This document shows, piece by piece, positions 12,691-25,247 of a stretch of DNA of 64,000 bases (the stretch's first letter is position 1; the number at the start of each line of letters is the position of its first letter). The DNA lies in NCBI GenBank assembly GCA_029959085.1, contig JARWIR010000002.1, positions 77,094,224-77,158,223 on the forward strand, read 5' to 3'. A program made the position numbers and the translations under genes. Under the pieces are notes generated by a model. The model had not been told where the DNA came from. It saw only the letters and a list, made by a program, of their open reading frames with translations, and searched no databases. This stretch comes from Nemophila menziesii. Its lineage: Eukaryota > Streptophyta > Magnoliopsida > Boraginales > Hydrophyllaceae.

Positions 12691-14010
12691 GTGGTTGTTT
12701 TCAATATGATGTGTTATTTTCGAACGTGATGTGCCTTTTACAAATGGAGTGTGTTGTTTACTAATTGGTTGCATGGAGGTTGATGTGTCTCTTTTGGTGA
12801 TGGATAATCCACTCACTAGACATCTTTTTGGGAGTTTATTAGGCCTAAGTGAGGGATTTTCCCTATTATTTGACGTATTATACTTGTCTCCTCTAAGTTT
12901 GGGAACTCTTGCTATTTATAGAGATTTTGTGCTTTAATTGTGTGTCAAGTGTGTAGATTTTAGGTACATGGTTGATATAAGGTGTGAAGATTAATAGAAT
13001 AATTCAAAAAGTCAAGTCAAGGTGCAAGATGAGATAAAAGACACTTTGGGAAGTTGGCGCGTTCATTGGAAAAGCCTTGACGTCATATTGTTTCAGTCAC
13101 CACGATAAATTGGTAAGAGATTTTGAAGAATTCCTTTTGATTAAGAGATATCTTGAAGTCAGTGTCACATCAGAAGTGACGTAAGTAAGTTCGTAGTTGA
13201 GACAAGAAAGTTATGATATTTGCTTCCACCGTGACTCAAACTAGTCCAACACTAACTAAAAACGGGTTGGGCCATATCTAACCTAATTAAGCAAGCCCAT
13301 GGGTCCCCAAACGTTTTTAGTTAGTATATAAGTCATATCTAAACTCCAAAAATATACGCAAACCTTCATTTTACACGTTTTACAAGAGGAGAAAGAGCAG
13401 AGCAAGAGTGAAGCAGGAGCAGAGGAGAGGGAAGGAAGGTTTTTTCACCAAAAACCACCATTCTTCCTCATCGGAGCTCCAATTCCACTCATTCCAAAGA
13501 GTAACGTTATTTTATTTTAGCTTTTAAAGATTATTCCAGTATTATTTTTAATTAGTTTTTTATTATTTTAATATGAATTAAGCCCTAATTACTTGATGAT
13601 TGCAATTACATATGAACCTTAATTAATTTATTTGATATCCTTTTGATGTTTGGGATATATATTTGATTAAATTGAGTTTTGAATTTATTGGGTATACAAC
13701 TTGTGTCAAATATCAATCCTATCTTGGACAAATAGTAGGTTAGCCTGAGTAATTGATCTTGTGCCTGGAGGGGAGGGGGGGGTACTAATTGTTGATTAGT
13801 GTATACACGCTTAGTGTGAGTTAGTGAGCTGATGGGTCTTGACTAGCCAAGTAGCCATTAAGATATTATTTTAATCTAGCAGAATTTGAGTACGTGAGCT
13901 TCCTAAGTCGACCCTTACAGGAGTTAGGAAGACTTTAGGATTCTGTTTAATACGAACAACTCATTTACACTTATATCAAGAACATCATAACTATAGATTT
14001 TAGAGAGTAC
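12691..14010 (+). repeat. Diverged LTR-like repeat, plus strand
   Basis: Follows the same order as the 41154 repeat: a 'tttgggaac..ttgc..ttatagag' start, a 'gtcaagtcaagg' segment (about 13010), a TATATAAG box at 13325-13331, a purine-rich 'gagcaagagtgaagcaggagcagagg' leader, and a late 'cctaagtcgacccttacaggagttagg' segment. No ORF is credible. It reads as another old LTR of the same or a sister family. Confidence 0.4.
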
Positions 14011-16555
14011 TAGCAATGTGGGGACCAACCTAACAACTAGGAATTTGGGTGAGAACTCGCAGTGGATTTCTAGGTTCCCAGGATGTGGGCTCATTATAGG
14101 CGTATCTTGTGGTCTCTGGGTTATTATTATGATGACAATACAATTTTGAAAGCCATGTGCTTGTGTGTTGGTTTTGTTCAATGTTGAAAGTCGTAGTATC
14201 GATCAGTTGTATCTTATAAATGGGGTCAACCCTAACCTTGTTTGGTTTGTCAACCAGATCCTGAGTGGACCGAGGGGTAACTCCAAGTGTGTTATTGGAG
14301 GTTTTTGTTGTCCTTTGAGACATTTGTACCAAAAATGGTGTTCATTTTTCATTCTCTTGTAAACTTCGTTCTCGATTATGACTTGCACATATGTAAAACT
14401 TTCAGATCGGTGGGTGGGTGGATTTCACAAGACGGTGCAATGAATTTTATAAAACATTTTATTACTGGTAAATGGAAAGTAGGGTGGGGTTTTTGTTGGA
14501 AAATGTAACTTGTTTTTTTTATTTCATTTTTCCGTGACTTTTAAAATTGAAATTCTTTCTTTTGTTTTTCTATCAGAGATAGTATAGTCGTAACCCCTAT
14601 CTAAATTTTATAGATATATTATATTCTTTTATAAGTTGGGTTCTTAGGAAAAACAATAGACTTTTTGAAATTTATTTGAAAAGAACCCATCAGCCTATCA
14701 AATAATTTTAATTTTTATTGAACTCAATCGAGTCAAATCCCCATTGCTCTGCCTTATAATTAATGATGCCATTTTAAGTCTTATAAATCAAAATCTTAAT
14801 TAAATAATAATAAAATATAATTGAAATATAATATTAAGATAAATTAATTTATAATATAATAAATTAAAATACCATTCATATTATCAAAAAATAATTTTTG
14901 TAAATTAAATAGAAAACATACAAAAATAAATTAAATATATAACATATTCTAATACTAGGGGTGAGCACGAGTTGGTCTCACCCCGGGTTCGAAGTTTTAT
15001 GAATGCAAGGGTAAAAGCCCAAGTCTTAATTTGGTAAGCCCAAACCGAGGGTAAAGGTATAATTTTTCTTACCCTCGAGTTAGTTTGGGATTATTCTCGG
15101 GTTTACCGTGGTTAAATAAGTTGAAAATGGGTATTTTTATTGATTAAAACCTCAATCATACTAACTTTGAAAAAAATACTTAAACAGCGCAAGACTATTC
15201 CAATATCAAAGTTAAGTACTAAATCAATCGTAATAGCATACCAAAACTACTTGATGTTACAAGTCAACGGTTAGAAATTGAATAAATAATAAAACATTTA
15301 CAGTTTTAGCTAAATATTCAAACTAATCATCAAACGACATTAACTAACTTTTACAAATAAAGTTATCATTAAACAATATTAGTTAGAACTTTAAAATGTG
15401 GTGTTTTGTTTTAGATTGTTGAATCAACTTTGCTCGCGTCCTCGATAATGAAATCTGAACTGTATGAACCTATTCCACTCTATAATATCATTGGGGGTAA
15501 TTATTTTTTAGAGACTGAATACTAAAAGTGTAGTATTATCAATAAGGAATAACCTTAAATTCTCAGAAAGTTAGAATCATCATCGACTCATAAGAATTAG
15601 TTTGTTAATAAACTATCGCATGCCTCTGTATATTTATATGTCATCATAGGCCTCAAAAAACATTTAGGTAATTCTATTCGGACAACCTATCAAACCAACC
15701 CAGCTATAAGTTTTTTATACTAACATGATGGCAACAACAATGGCTACCAAAGATTCATGCTACCACAACTTTAATTATAGGATTGCTTATCGATCATCCT
15801 ACAACTTTGGGTCAAATCATGTCAAAACGTACATAAAAAAATCTCATATGTCAAACAAATATTTCCATACCCTTTAAATCTAGTATATCAATCCTGGTAT
15901 ATACTCCGAACACGTGTTCCTAACAACCTAACATTTAATATATGGATCGATTGTTATAATTTACTTAAAAAAGGGTTAAATTAAAAGTTTCATTATCTAT
16001 ATTAATCAACTCAAAGACATTACAACTTCATCTTTATTAATTAAAAGAATCACATTCGTCATAACTAGATGTCAAACCAAGATCTCCACACTTTTCAGAT
16101 CTAGTATACTCTGAACAGAGATGCCAAAGAAACATGGAATTTGCTCAAATGACAAAGCAAAACACCCATAATTATAATCACTATATAATCACTTTATACA
16201 CACTAATCAGGTAAATCATTTTATATTTAATAATTAGGTTATGAAACTTATTAATAACAAACAGATCTAAATTAACCAAGATTCAACTGTTAAATAAAAC
16301 TGTAACAAAAAAAAAGGACTAAGGAAGAACAACTACTTTGTGGAGTTGATATGGAGTATATAACTGAAAAACTCGTCTTATATAACCCAATGAAACACAA
16401 AACCAGAACACCCAAAACAAACCCACTACCGTACTCATAAAAAACTAACAAAATCAAACTCAGAATGACGAATTTAGACAAGTTTAAGCCTATTTTCCGC
16501 TAACATTTAGTAGTTTAACTTAGTCATACCAACCAAATCCATTGCAATAAATGCA
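14011..16555. other. Gene-poor intergenic region
   Basis: No supportable gene. An hAT-like left terminus (AGGGGTGAGCACG) starts near 14958, without a matching right end that I could place. The rest is AT-rich, with short overlapping ORFs at 14030-14510 in all frames that look random. Confidence 0.4.
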
Positions 16556-16562
16556 ACCCCAT

Positions 16563-17522
16563 AACTCTAAGGATTTGTTTAGATCGAGGGATTAGGATGA
16601 AGTTGTTTTAGATGAAGAAAATTTTGAAGGAAAAGGTAAATGATGTATTCTTAGAATCTTTCACATGTTCAATTATTCAATCCTCTCAAATTGGTGTCAT
16701 TGAGAGGGAGGGATTAAAATGAAAATCAATATAACTATATTTTGTTTGGCTGTTTTAGATAATACTAACGACATAAATATTACGTGATATGAAGGTTGTA
16801 AATTCAAACTAGTCAAATTGCCTTGTATCCAGAGAAGTGTTGCGAAAGGCTGTCTTGTTACTACATGCATAAGCTTTAGAAGAAAATAGACATCCTAATT
16901 TTTTAATACTCTAAAACTTTCAAATAAGAGCTTTAATTCCAAATAATAACTAAACCAAAGAAATTAGACATGGTAAAAGTTATTATTCACTTTATTCATG
17001 TAGAGTGGATGATGACAGTTCTCCCATTTAAGGACTCTTTCTTTCTTTTTTGTTCAAAAGTAAATGTCTCTCAAATACAAAACATGATTCCACATTTATG
17101 CAAAAAAAATCCTAATTGTATTAGAGGTCCCTATATTATGCAAGCACAATTCCATGCTTATGTAGAATTCCTAATTGCACTATAGGCCTTTATATTATGC
17201 AAAATTTAATTTCTTATTTTTAGTTTCAATTCTATAAATTGCTGCAAATATGAGCTATGGATACATATATATTCTTGCAAAATTTGGACACCCTTTGATA
17301 TTTATTCAAAAGGTAAATAAGTAAATTTTATATGTAAAACTTATCTTCTCTTATATTTCATTTTTTAATCCAAACATAAAATTCTAACAATCCTTCATAA
17401 AACTTTCCTCTTATCTTTTTATTCAATCCAAATAAAAATAAATTCTTTTATATTTTTTTCTCTATTATACTCCCATTTTCTATCATTTGCTTAAGAATCC
17501 CTCCTAATAGAAATAGACCCTA
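16563..17522. mobile_element. Possible MITE with degenerate terminal inverted repeats
   Basis: The left end reads AAGGATTTGTTTAGATCGAG followed by GGATTAGG. The right end, reverse complemented, reads TAGGGTCTATTTCTATTAGG followed by AGGGATTC. This is the common 'TAGGGTCTGTTTGG' type of plant terminal repeat, strongly degraded. About 600 bp in the middle (16740-17330) looks unrelated and may be a later insertion. Pairing is by eye only. Confidence 0.3.
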
Positions 17523-17665
17523 AAATACACAGGATAAAGGGAAGCATTAAATGACATATATCATCATAATAGAGATGATTTCGACTAAAATTGACTCCGT
17601 TCATAATTTAAGAGGTACGGTAACTAGGGTTTTGTACGAAAGTGTACGATGTTTCTTAATTTCTG

Positions 17666-18606
17666 TTAAAGATATTATTACCATAATATATTTTACCTTA
17701 TTAGAATAGTTTATTTTCAGATTATATTTGTTTCCTTGTTAGCATAGTATTAGCTTTTTTGCTAATCTAGTTATTAGTCCTATAAATAGGGTCTCATTCT
17801 ATTGCATTAAAACAACCATATTCACGATGTAGTCCTTACATTTTTCTTGTTCAAGAGCCTTTATGGCTCCCATATCATCAATATATTAGTTATATTTTCT
17901 TATTTTCTTTCTTCCATTTATTCAAATATCTCACATGGTATTGAACCTACTAATCCAAGCGATTTTTTGTTATCAAGTCATTTTTTTTCCACTTATTTAT
18001 ATATCTCATATGGTATCAGAGCCACCATACATGGTACTCTTTCCTTATCGTTTCAATCGCTTCCGCACAAAAAAATATAAATTTTGTCTCTTATTCCTCT
18101 CGTAGGAATAAAAAACTTAATCTTCTTTGTAGGATTCAAAATATTAATCCTCTCGTAAAATTTGAAATTTCGTTGGGCCGTCAAATGGTCCCATCTCAGT
18201 AATTCTCTCAGCACTCGGTTATTGGTTCAGAGTTATCACAGCTCGACTCATCTCTCTACATCGACGTCACACCTCGACATAAACATTGTCACCACATAAG
18301 CACCTCAATCATACTTCTCAATCAACAACGCTCGAGATTCGTCATCAACGATTCAGATTTAAACTCGAATTGCTCTTTATCCGAACTACTTGAGTTTGAG
18401 CAGAGAAGGACTAAAGACATTATTAGCATAATATATTTTACCTTTTTAGATTATTTTATTTTTATATTATATTTGTTTCTTTGTTAGCGTTGTATTAGCT
18501 TTCTTGCTTATCAGGTTATTAGATTTATAGATAGGATGTCATTCTATTATATTAGAATAACTCATATCTTTATTTGTTTTTTCCACTTATTTAAGTATTT
18601 CACGAT
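17666..18606 (+). mobile_element. Small Copia-like element (TRIM-type) with two diverged LTRs
   Basis: A left LTR starts TGTTAAAGATATTATTACC and ends near 17935. It contains a CCTATAAATAGGGTC promoter box. A diverged right copy starts near 18413 (AAAGACATTATTAGCATAAT) and ends near 18603. Between them lies a methionyl-tRNA primer-binding site, TGGTATCAGAGCC, at 18011-18023, preceded by a degenerate duplicate TGGTATTGAACC at 17936. The roughly 400-bp interior has no coding capacity, so the element could only move with help from another element. Confidence 0.65.
18011..18023 (+). other. Primer-binding site (initiator tRNA-Met complement)
   Basis: TGGTATCAGAGCC matches the standard plant Copia primer-binding site, where the 3' end of initiator tRNA-Met primes minus-strand DNA synthesis. 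It directly follows a short second copy of the LTR end (ATATCTCATA). Confidence 0.75.
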
Positions 18607-19536
18607 TTTAATGAAATCTTTTACTCAACCTAAAAAAAAAGTCTATGATTTTCTTTGTCAAGACATTCATAAATCATTTTATACATTATGATAACTTATT
18701 AAAACTTGAACATGCAAAATCGAAATAAAAGAAAATAGTCTAGAAGATGAAGAAAGAGAAGACATAAATTAATGTTTGTTCATGCTTTTGTATTTAGTGT
18801 GTAATCAAATCATATATTTTGGAAAAAAAAAAAGTAATCAAATCATATGTAATCTGATAAGTTTTTATTTATTTGGTCGGAATGTAATATGATAAGTGGA
18901 GAGGTACAATCCATGATCATATTTATTTGTGTGTCAGATGCATGGATGAAAAACCTGAAGGTTTTCTAAGATATGAATTAATTTAATCCTTGTAAGACAG
19001 ATGTATAATTAAGAATTATGTCATACAATTTGGTATTTATGACAAAAAAAAAAAATTGTAGTCAGTTTGCTTTATGTATTTTTATGTGTTGTGTTTATAA
19101 GTGTAATCAATATAAATAAAAAAACAAAAAATTACAAAAAGTTCAAAAAAAAAAAAGAAGTAAAGTATATATCATATTTTTTTATGGGTTGATTCCTTCT
19201 TAAATCAAAACAACAAATGAACTTCCCATTTAAATATACCTTAATTTAGATGAAAAGATTACAATAATACCCTTATTCTAGTTGTTGTCTTTAAAAAATA
19301 TATATTCCTATTTAAATTAAACATTATCATGAATGTGAAAATCCACCTACTACTAATTTCATCGTACGTACACGTCCGAGATTTTTTTTTTTTTAAATCA
19401 TCATAACTATTTCTAAAAAATCTAAAAAAAAAAAAATACATTTTTGATGAGACAAAATAATATTTACGTTCATGATTTTTTTTTGATTTTTTTTGAATTT
19501 TTGAATTTTTTTTTTTTAATTTTTTTTTTTTATAAA
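18607..19536. other. AT-rich spacer with A/T homopolymers
   Basis: No gene. The interval 19140-19535 carries many A or T runs of 8-12 bases, including several in 19380-19530. ORFs here are lysine/phenylalanine artefacts of those runs. Confidence 0.6.
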
Positions 19537-19985
19537 TGGGATTTTGTCCCATCTCTAATTTTAAGATTAGAATGAATTTGTCTCATCTTCATTCTAATAC
19601 TGAGATGTGATTTGTCCAATCTCTATTGTTTAACTAAGATGAGATTTGTCCCATCTCTATTGTAAAACTAATTAAAGGTAGAGAAAATGTCAGTTAGGGT
19701 CTTGAACACACACCCCTCTTCAAGATAGCACCCCCTCCTAGAGCCTCTTCTTACTAAAGACCTCAAAAAGTTTTTAACACATGAAACCCAAAACCCCTAT
19801 TACCTTACTACCCTCAAATGTTTTTTAGACTCATATATATACTCTTTTGCATTTTCTCTTTCTATTAATTTCCCTGAGCTTCTTTTACTACTAAAGGTAT
19901 AATGCGTTGGAGATGGTGATGTGTTGTTTCGCGAGGCAAACATTTAAGATGGGATTTGTCCCATCTCTAATTTCAATTTGAGATA
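19537..19985. repeat. Tandem, palindromic 'ATTTGTCCCATCTCTATTG' repeat
   Basis: Units of about 34-40 bp occur near 19547, 19575, 19610 and 19645, with one more near 19950 after a 260-bp break. Each carries GATGAGATTTGTCCCATCTC or a variant, so GATG(A/G)GA and TCCCATC form a short inverted repeat in every unit. The 19690-19940 interruption has a CT-rich, gene-flank look but no gene. Confidence 0.6.
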
Positions 19986-20049
19986 TGATTTGTTTCTTCA
20001 CAAAAGACTCAAGTTTGAAGTGCTTAAATGATAAGCTGTTAAAAAAGTG

Positions 20050-20350
20050 TTTGAAGTGATTAGATAATAGGCCGTTAAAAAGGTTTTTTACAGCTTGAAG
20101 TTTTTTGTCTTTAAATAATCCATCAATAATAATTCCATATGCTACAATATCTGGATTTACATGACTACCTTGCATATGACTCGTAATAAAGTCATTGCCT
20201 CATTAATACGACCATTACTACACAACCCTTTTAACATGACAAAAATAGATAATAATGTTAGGACTTAACCCCTTTAATTGCATCAGTATGAATAGTTTCT
20301 GAACAACAGTTTGATCATATCCATCATATCCAATAGTCTGTGTAATTTAA
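20050..20350 (-). pseudogene. P-class pentatricopeptide repeat (PPR) relic
   Basis: Reading the minus strand with two frame changes gives nearly two and a half PPR motifs: a KLFILMQLKGLSPNIIIYF segment (about 20300), a MLKGLCSNGRINEAMTLLRV segment (about 20220), then QGSHVNPDIVAYGIIIDGLF and KNLFNGLLSN (20170-20070). One break is a 2-base AT insertion at the 'CATATGCAAGG' near 20172. PPR proteins bind organelle RNA. This fragment is too short and broken to work. The 3' side runs into the tandem repeat at 19985. Confidence 0.65.
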
Positions 20351-22060
20351 AATGCTCTCTACGATGTTCAAATTTCATACTCTTTGTCTGCCCTTTTTTG
20401 GGCATCAATGCATATATCCTCCAGAAATTAGACACTAATAGTACTAATTCTGTATTCATTTTTCATTGAGAACATAGCTCCATCATCTTCTTCCCGTTTC
20501 CCAACAAAACTTTGCCTCCTATTGAAATACCATGTTTTTCTTTTATGTTTTCCTCAGCAGGTTCCCCCTTCTGTTTCAAAAATCTATTGTCGATAGTACC
20601 CAAATCTACCCTATGTCTAGAATTAGATCGATGTCTAAAGGAATCAAAACAGATATGGTAAAACCAAGATACAACAGTAGATCGATGGCCAAAAGAACCA
20701 TCGTAAATAAGGCAAGCCCCAGTCAATAGAGATTTTCTATTAAGTTTGATCATATTTTTTGTTGTATACTTTACTAGATCTCGCTCTTATCTATATAATT
20801 ACTGATAAGATTAGTATGGTTTATTAGGTAGAAAATATCACCAACAGAAAGTGTATAAACATAGCCTGAAATTACTTTTATCATTTGTTTCTTCCCACCA
20901 TCATATTTTTTCAAAAATAACCTTACCGTACCATCGATATTAAGCTTTTTCTGATAATATTAGAATTGTTGTTCTCCCATATATGAGTCTACCTTTTCCT
21001 TCTTCATCTGAATTACTTCATAGCTATGATAATTACCAAATTGTTTAATCGAGATCTAATTCCAATAGCCTTTTAATTGCTTGTTGCCATCTGAAGAGGC
21101 ACTCATCGCTTGGATTCTGTTGCTTTAAAGTTTCGCTTGTAACAGTATAATATGAATCTATGATTTTATTGCTTGATTATTGGAAGAAATTGCATGTTTG
21201 ATATTTGGATTGAAGAAAATTGATAGCATTGGAGAGGATAAGGTCGAGAGAAAGAACAATATTTCTCGACATTGTAAGCGAAAAGGTTGAAGGAAGGGAT
21301 AACTCTATACGTTTTAATGAAGAAGAAGTCGGCTGCGAAATAAATAAATAAATAAAAACTGACTTTGAACACTGACTTTGACTAGAGGGGTAACAACGTA
21401 ATTGTACAATGTGAATTTGATTTAAATGGGAAACAACCTAATTTATTTAGGAAGAAATATTCACCTGTAAATATTTGGGCATAGACAATATGAATCATGA
21501 TTTAAATGGGCATTATCCTTTTTTTATTTCGTCCTATATTATCGCTTATATTAAGATTTTAAATATCAATTATATCATTTTTTTCTAAAAAAAGTATTTT
21601 TTTTATTTAATAATACATTAATTTCCACATATAAAATGATATAAAAATGAAATAATTATATTTATACAGAAATGCTCAGTAAAAGACAAAGTAAGATATG
21701 TTTTAAGAGTAATAACCACTTTTTAATATTTTATCCTCTTTAGGTATCGTTTGATTTCTAAGTGTAGATACTTAATGTTGAGTAATAATTGAATATAAAT
21801 TATTCTATTAAGAGGTAGTGTCTGAATAAATTAGATTTAGTTTGAAATCTTAATGAAAAAGACCAATTAAGAGAGATTCAGATTTGATCTGGTAAAAAAA
21901 AACAAATAGTCTTATTGATCTAGTGACTTAGTAAATCAGATTAAGAACTCATTAAGTGCAAACAAACACCTCTAAATCATCTAATATCAGATTTGATACT
22001 TTGATTCTTTCCATATTTTGTGTGACTATATATCAATATAATAATATTATAATATTATTT
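20351..22060. other. Intergenic, no gene recognised
   Basis: A minus-strand open frame at 20753-20463 (96 codons) has no domain I recognise and weak codon character. It may be decayed flanking sequence of the PPR relic. The rest is AT-rich. Confidence 0.35.
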
Positions 22061-22290
22061 AAAATGTTCGAAAGTAGTTTTATAAAAAAGCAAATACTTT
22101 TAGATCTTTAAAAGTATTTTAGATCTTAAAAATTAATTTTAACAAAAACATCCAATAGTGTTTCTTAAAAAAATATACCTAAAATAATTTTATATTATTA
22201 AAATATTTTCAATAATTTTTACAAATATTTTAATTCTATTCTAAAAATAATTTTTACTTTAAAATAATCATTTTCAAGTAGACCCTTAAA
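22061..22290. mobile_element. MITE of the 'AAGTGCTT' hAT-like type, copy A
   Basis: Internal wording (cttttagatctttaaaagta, caaatacttttaga, then 'ttttactttaaaataatcattttcaagtagaccctta') matches the copies at 22307 and 25010, but the ends are degraded. Confidence 0.45.
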
Positions 22291-22306
22291 CCTTGAAAAA
22301 CACTTC

Positions 22307-22540
22307 TTAGGTGCTTATTTGGAAGTATTTTTTAAAAACGCTTAAAAGTGCTTCGGGAGGTTTAAAAGTGTTTTAGATCCTAAAAAACACCTTTAGAAAA
22401 AGAATCAAATATGTGCCTCTTAAAAAAAACACTTAAAGTGATTCAAGATTTTAAAATTATTTTTTCAATTTTTTTCAAATTTTTATTTTATTCTGTAAAC
22501 GTTTTTTACCCTAAAATAAGCATTTCCAAACAAACACTAA
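22307..22540. mobile_element. MITE, copy B
   Basis: The left end is TTAGGTGCTTATTTGGAAGT. The right end, reverse complemented, is TTAGTGTTTGTTTGGAAATG. About 234 bp long with no coding capacity. It is directly next to copy C. Confidence 0.6.
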
Positions 22541-22756
22541 GGGCCCGTGCGGGAATGATTATTTTAGAGCTAAAAGCGTTTTCCAATTAAATTTAAATAT
22601 TATTAAAATTATTAAAATATATTTTTACATCTAAATTCACTTGTAAGTGGTTATTTTAATAATCACTTATGTAGTGTTTTTCTTAAAAGTGGTTTTTAAG
22701 GATCAAAAATCATTTCAAGTGATTTTTTTTAAAAAGCAATCCTAAACGGGCACTAA
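22539..22756. mobile_element. MITE, copy C
   Basis: The left end is AAGGGCCCGTGCGGGAATGA. The right end, reverse complemented, is TTAGTGCCCGTTTAGGATTG. About 218 bp. It abuts copy B, so one MITE probably inserted at the edge of the other. Confidence 0.55.
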
Positions 22757-22889
22757 ATATGTATTTCTTAACAAAACTATCTAAAATTATTTAAAATCAT
22801 TTCAAGTAATTTTAAAATTATTTTTAATCTAAAAGCAATAGACCCAATACAAGGGGTTATTCCACCTGGGATAAAGGGTATCAATCTGA

Positions 22890-24010
22890 ATCAAGTCCCT
22901 TCAAGAGTTAAAAATCCACTGAATATGAATCAAGAAGGTGCTCAAGACAAAACCGGGGGTAGACTGTGGTTCATGTAACATCTGGAGAAAACAACAATTT
23001 TGTTCGTCACTACTTAGGATTAGCCCACTAGCTTTTTAGACCGTGAGATTCAAGCCTTATTCGGGCACGCTAAATCAATTCATAAACTACGATAATTATA
23101 GTGGAGCCGCTCGTGAAGACCCAGTGAGAGTCATGCAAAGGTTTATGCAAAAATGTGATGAATACATCACCCAAGGTGTCACTCGGGATCATATATCTCT
23201 CATCGTGTTCCCGTTCTTTCTAACCAGAAGAGAAAGTGAATGGTACGATCAACAGTCGCGAGAGCTAATCACTACATGAGAATAATTACAAACAACATTT
23301 TTGTCATTTACTATCCTTACAGTGTGCGGATGAGTTATCAGTTGGACTTGGCAGGATCCCGTCAAGAACAATATGAATTAGTAGGAGCGGCGTGAACGAG
23401 GTTCCAATCATACTTGCGGATGTGTCCAATTCATGGCTATACACCAAAATTGAAATTGGTTATGTTCAATAGAAGGCTCGATGGGTTCTTCAAGGAGAAG
23501 GTGGATATATGTCTTATGTGGATGAGGTTTCATGATTGTTCAAGCGAATCATGTGTTTGGCATAATGGGTCGAGCAGTTAAGAACAATATGAGTTGGAAA
23601 CTATTGAGAACGCTAGTTCGTATATCAGACTAGGATACATTGTATTTAGATAACAAAACTTTGTTGAGTGAAAATTTCACCGCTTTAGAGAACAAGATCA
23701 AACAATTGTCTTTGAATGCTAATAAAGGAAATCATGCAATGGTAAATATTGTTCAAGAGCCGTGAAGGTTGTCCACGTTGTGGAGTGTTTGATCATGTTT
23801 GGGAAAAGTGTTTGAGTAATCTGGAGTTTGTACTATTTGTCTCAAATTGAGGAAACAACCATTCGGGTGGGCAAGGCTACGGTCAACCGAAATCAAAACC
23901 ATTGTGGATGTCAATGGTCTAATCCTAATGGGGTCGTGAGTCAAGGTACCGCATATCAATCTCGACCCAAAGGGACGAATTATTATTCGAGATTTTAAAA
24001 TCACTATCAA
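22890..24010 (+). pseudogene. Ty3/gypsy (Athila-like) gag relic
   Basis: The best segment, 23043-23279, reads REDPVRVMQRFMQKCDEYIT and then QGVTRDHISLIVFPFFLTRR, followed by ESEWYDQQ. This matches the gag core of Athila-type elements (DP...FLHLC...QGVTED...AFPFSL...A.EWL). Further on, near 23400, 'RFQSYLRMCPIHGY' fits the next gag block. Near 23760-23810 a zinc knuckle, CPRCGVFDHVWEKC (C-x2-C-x4-H-x4-C), is seen. Stops and frameshifts separate these blocks. Gag packages element RNA into virus-like particles in the cytoplasm; this copy cannot. No LTR pair was found around it. Confidence 0.65.
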
Positions 24011-24342
24011 GGAGGTTCGAGCTCCCTGAAAATCCATGTATGATGCATATGCAAAAAAAAATTGCTTAGAAGACACTTTCTTCCCATCTAAATACTTTTA
24101 TTACAGTCCAATATGACCACAAGATCAAGCTATATATTATTTACAAACTCTCAAGATTAATTTAACTTATATTGTTTCTACAAATTATACGTATTTCACA
24201 TACAATTTATCTGTCTTTAAATCTTTTTTGAGTTCAAAGTATCTATCACCTATAAGTTAATATTAGAGTGTTATCAAAAGTTTCATTTTCAACGATCACA
24301 CTAATTCGTTCCTTGTGGAGTTTATCTTCTCACTCCTTTCAT

Positions 24343-24871
24343 TAAGGCTGCAAACGAGCCGAGCCGAGCCGAATACTAGATGTACAGGCTTGTTTGTTTA
24401 ATTTCTTGAGCCGAGCCGAGCTCAAAATTAATCGAGCCGGGCCGAGCTCAAATTTAAACGAGCCGAGCCTGAGCTTTCAATGATCCAAATCGTAAATGTT
24501 AAAATTTGTTTGTTTAACTTATAAAACAATCTTTCATGAGAAAAATGTTTTGTAAATGGTTGAAATTGGACTTTCATGAGTGTGTGGTATAAAAGTATGA
24601 AATATAACATTAATGAAAAAGTAAATGTCTAAAGAAATTAAAATATTCAATTTAATATTAAAGGTTTAGTAATATATTTATAAGTAAATAATATATTAAT
24701 TTATAATTCATAATTTTAAACGAGCTCATGAGTCGAGCTCGAGCAAACTCGTTTATTTATCGAGCTTAAAATGGAGCTTGAGCTTGTTTTTGTTCGAGCC
24801 GATCTCGAACGAGCTTTTCTCCGAGCCGAGCTCGAGCTACTCGCGAGCGGCTTGGTTCATTTACAGCCCTA
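24343..24871. mobile_element. Non-autonomous hAT element (529 bp) with 8-bp target duplication
   Basis: The left terminus is TAAGGCTGCAAACGAGCC. The right terminus, reverse complemented, is TAGGGCTGTAAATGAACC. Flanks are CCTTTCAT (24335-24342) and CCCTTCAT (24872-24879), an 8-bp duplication with one mismatch. The subterminal regions are packed with GAGCCGAGCC / CGAGCTCGAG units in both orientations, the likely transposase-binding repeats. The middle is AT-rich and non-coding. Confidence 0.75.
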
Positions 24872-25009
24872 CCCTTCATATACTTTTATATAATTTTAAA
24901 AAGGTTGTCTATGTTTAGTGTATGTAGAAGAATATTTTTGTTCTACCAATCATATTATGAGTAATTATTATTTGGTTTTAAATCAAAATAAGTTCACAAA
25001 GAAACTAAA

Positions 25010-25247
25010 TACCCGTTTGAAAGTGCTTTTTGGCAGAAACATTTAAAAGTACTTTTAGCATTTTAAGAGTTTTTTTTACTTTGTAAAGCACTTTTTTGAG
25101 AAGCATCAAATAGGTGCTTCTTAAAAAAAACACTTTAAATAATTTTAGATTTAAAAATTATTTTTAATAATTTTTTGAAATTTTGAATTTTATTTTAAAA
25201 ACATTTTTTTACTCTAACTAAAATAAGCACTTCCAAACATGCCCTAA
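25010..25247. mobile_element. MITE, copy D (same family as 22307)
   Basis: The left end is ACCCGTTTGAAAGTGCTTTT. The right end, reverse complemented, is TTAGGGCATGTTTGGAAGTG. Interior wording (cttcttaaaaaaaacacttt) repeats that of copy B at 22410-22440. About 238 bp. Confidence 0.6.

Noticed and set aside
19259..19552. 97-codon Lys/Phe-rich ORF
   Set aside because: It arises from poly(A)/poly(T) runs.
20463..20753. 96-codon minus-strand ORF beside the PPR relic
   Set aside because: No recognisable domain and no supporting splice sites; kept only as a note on the intergenic region.
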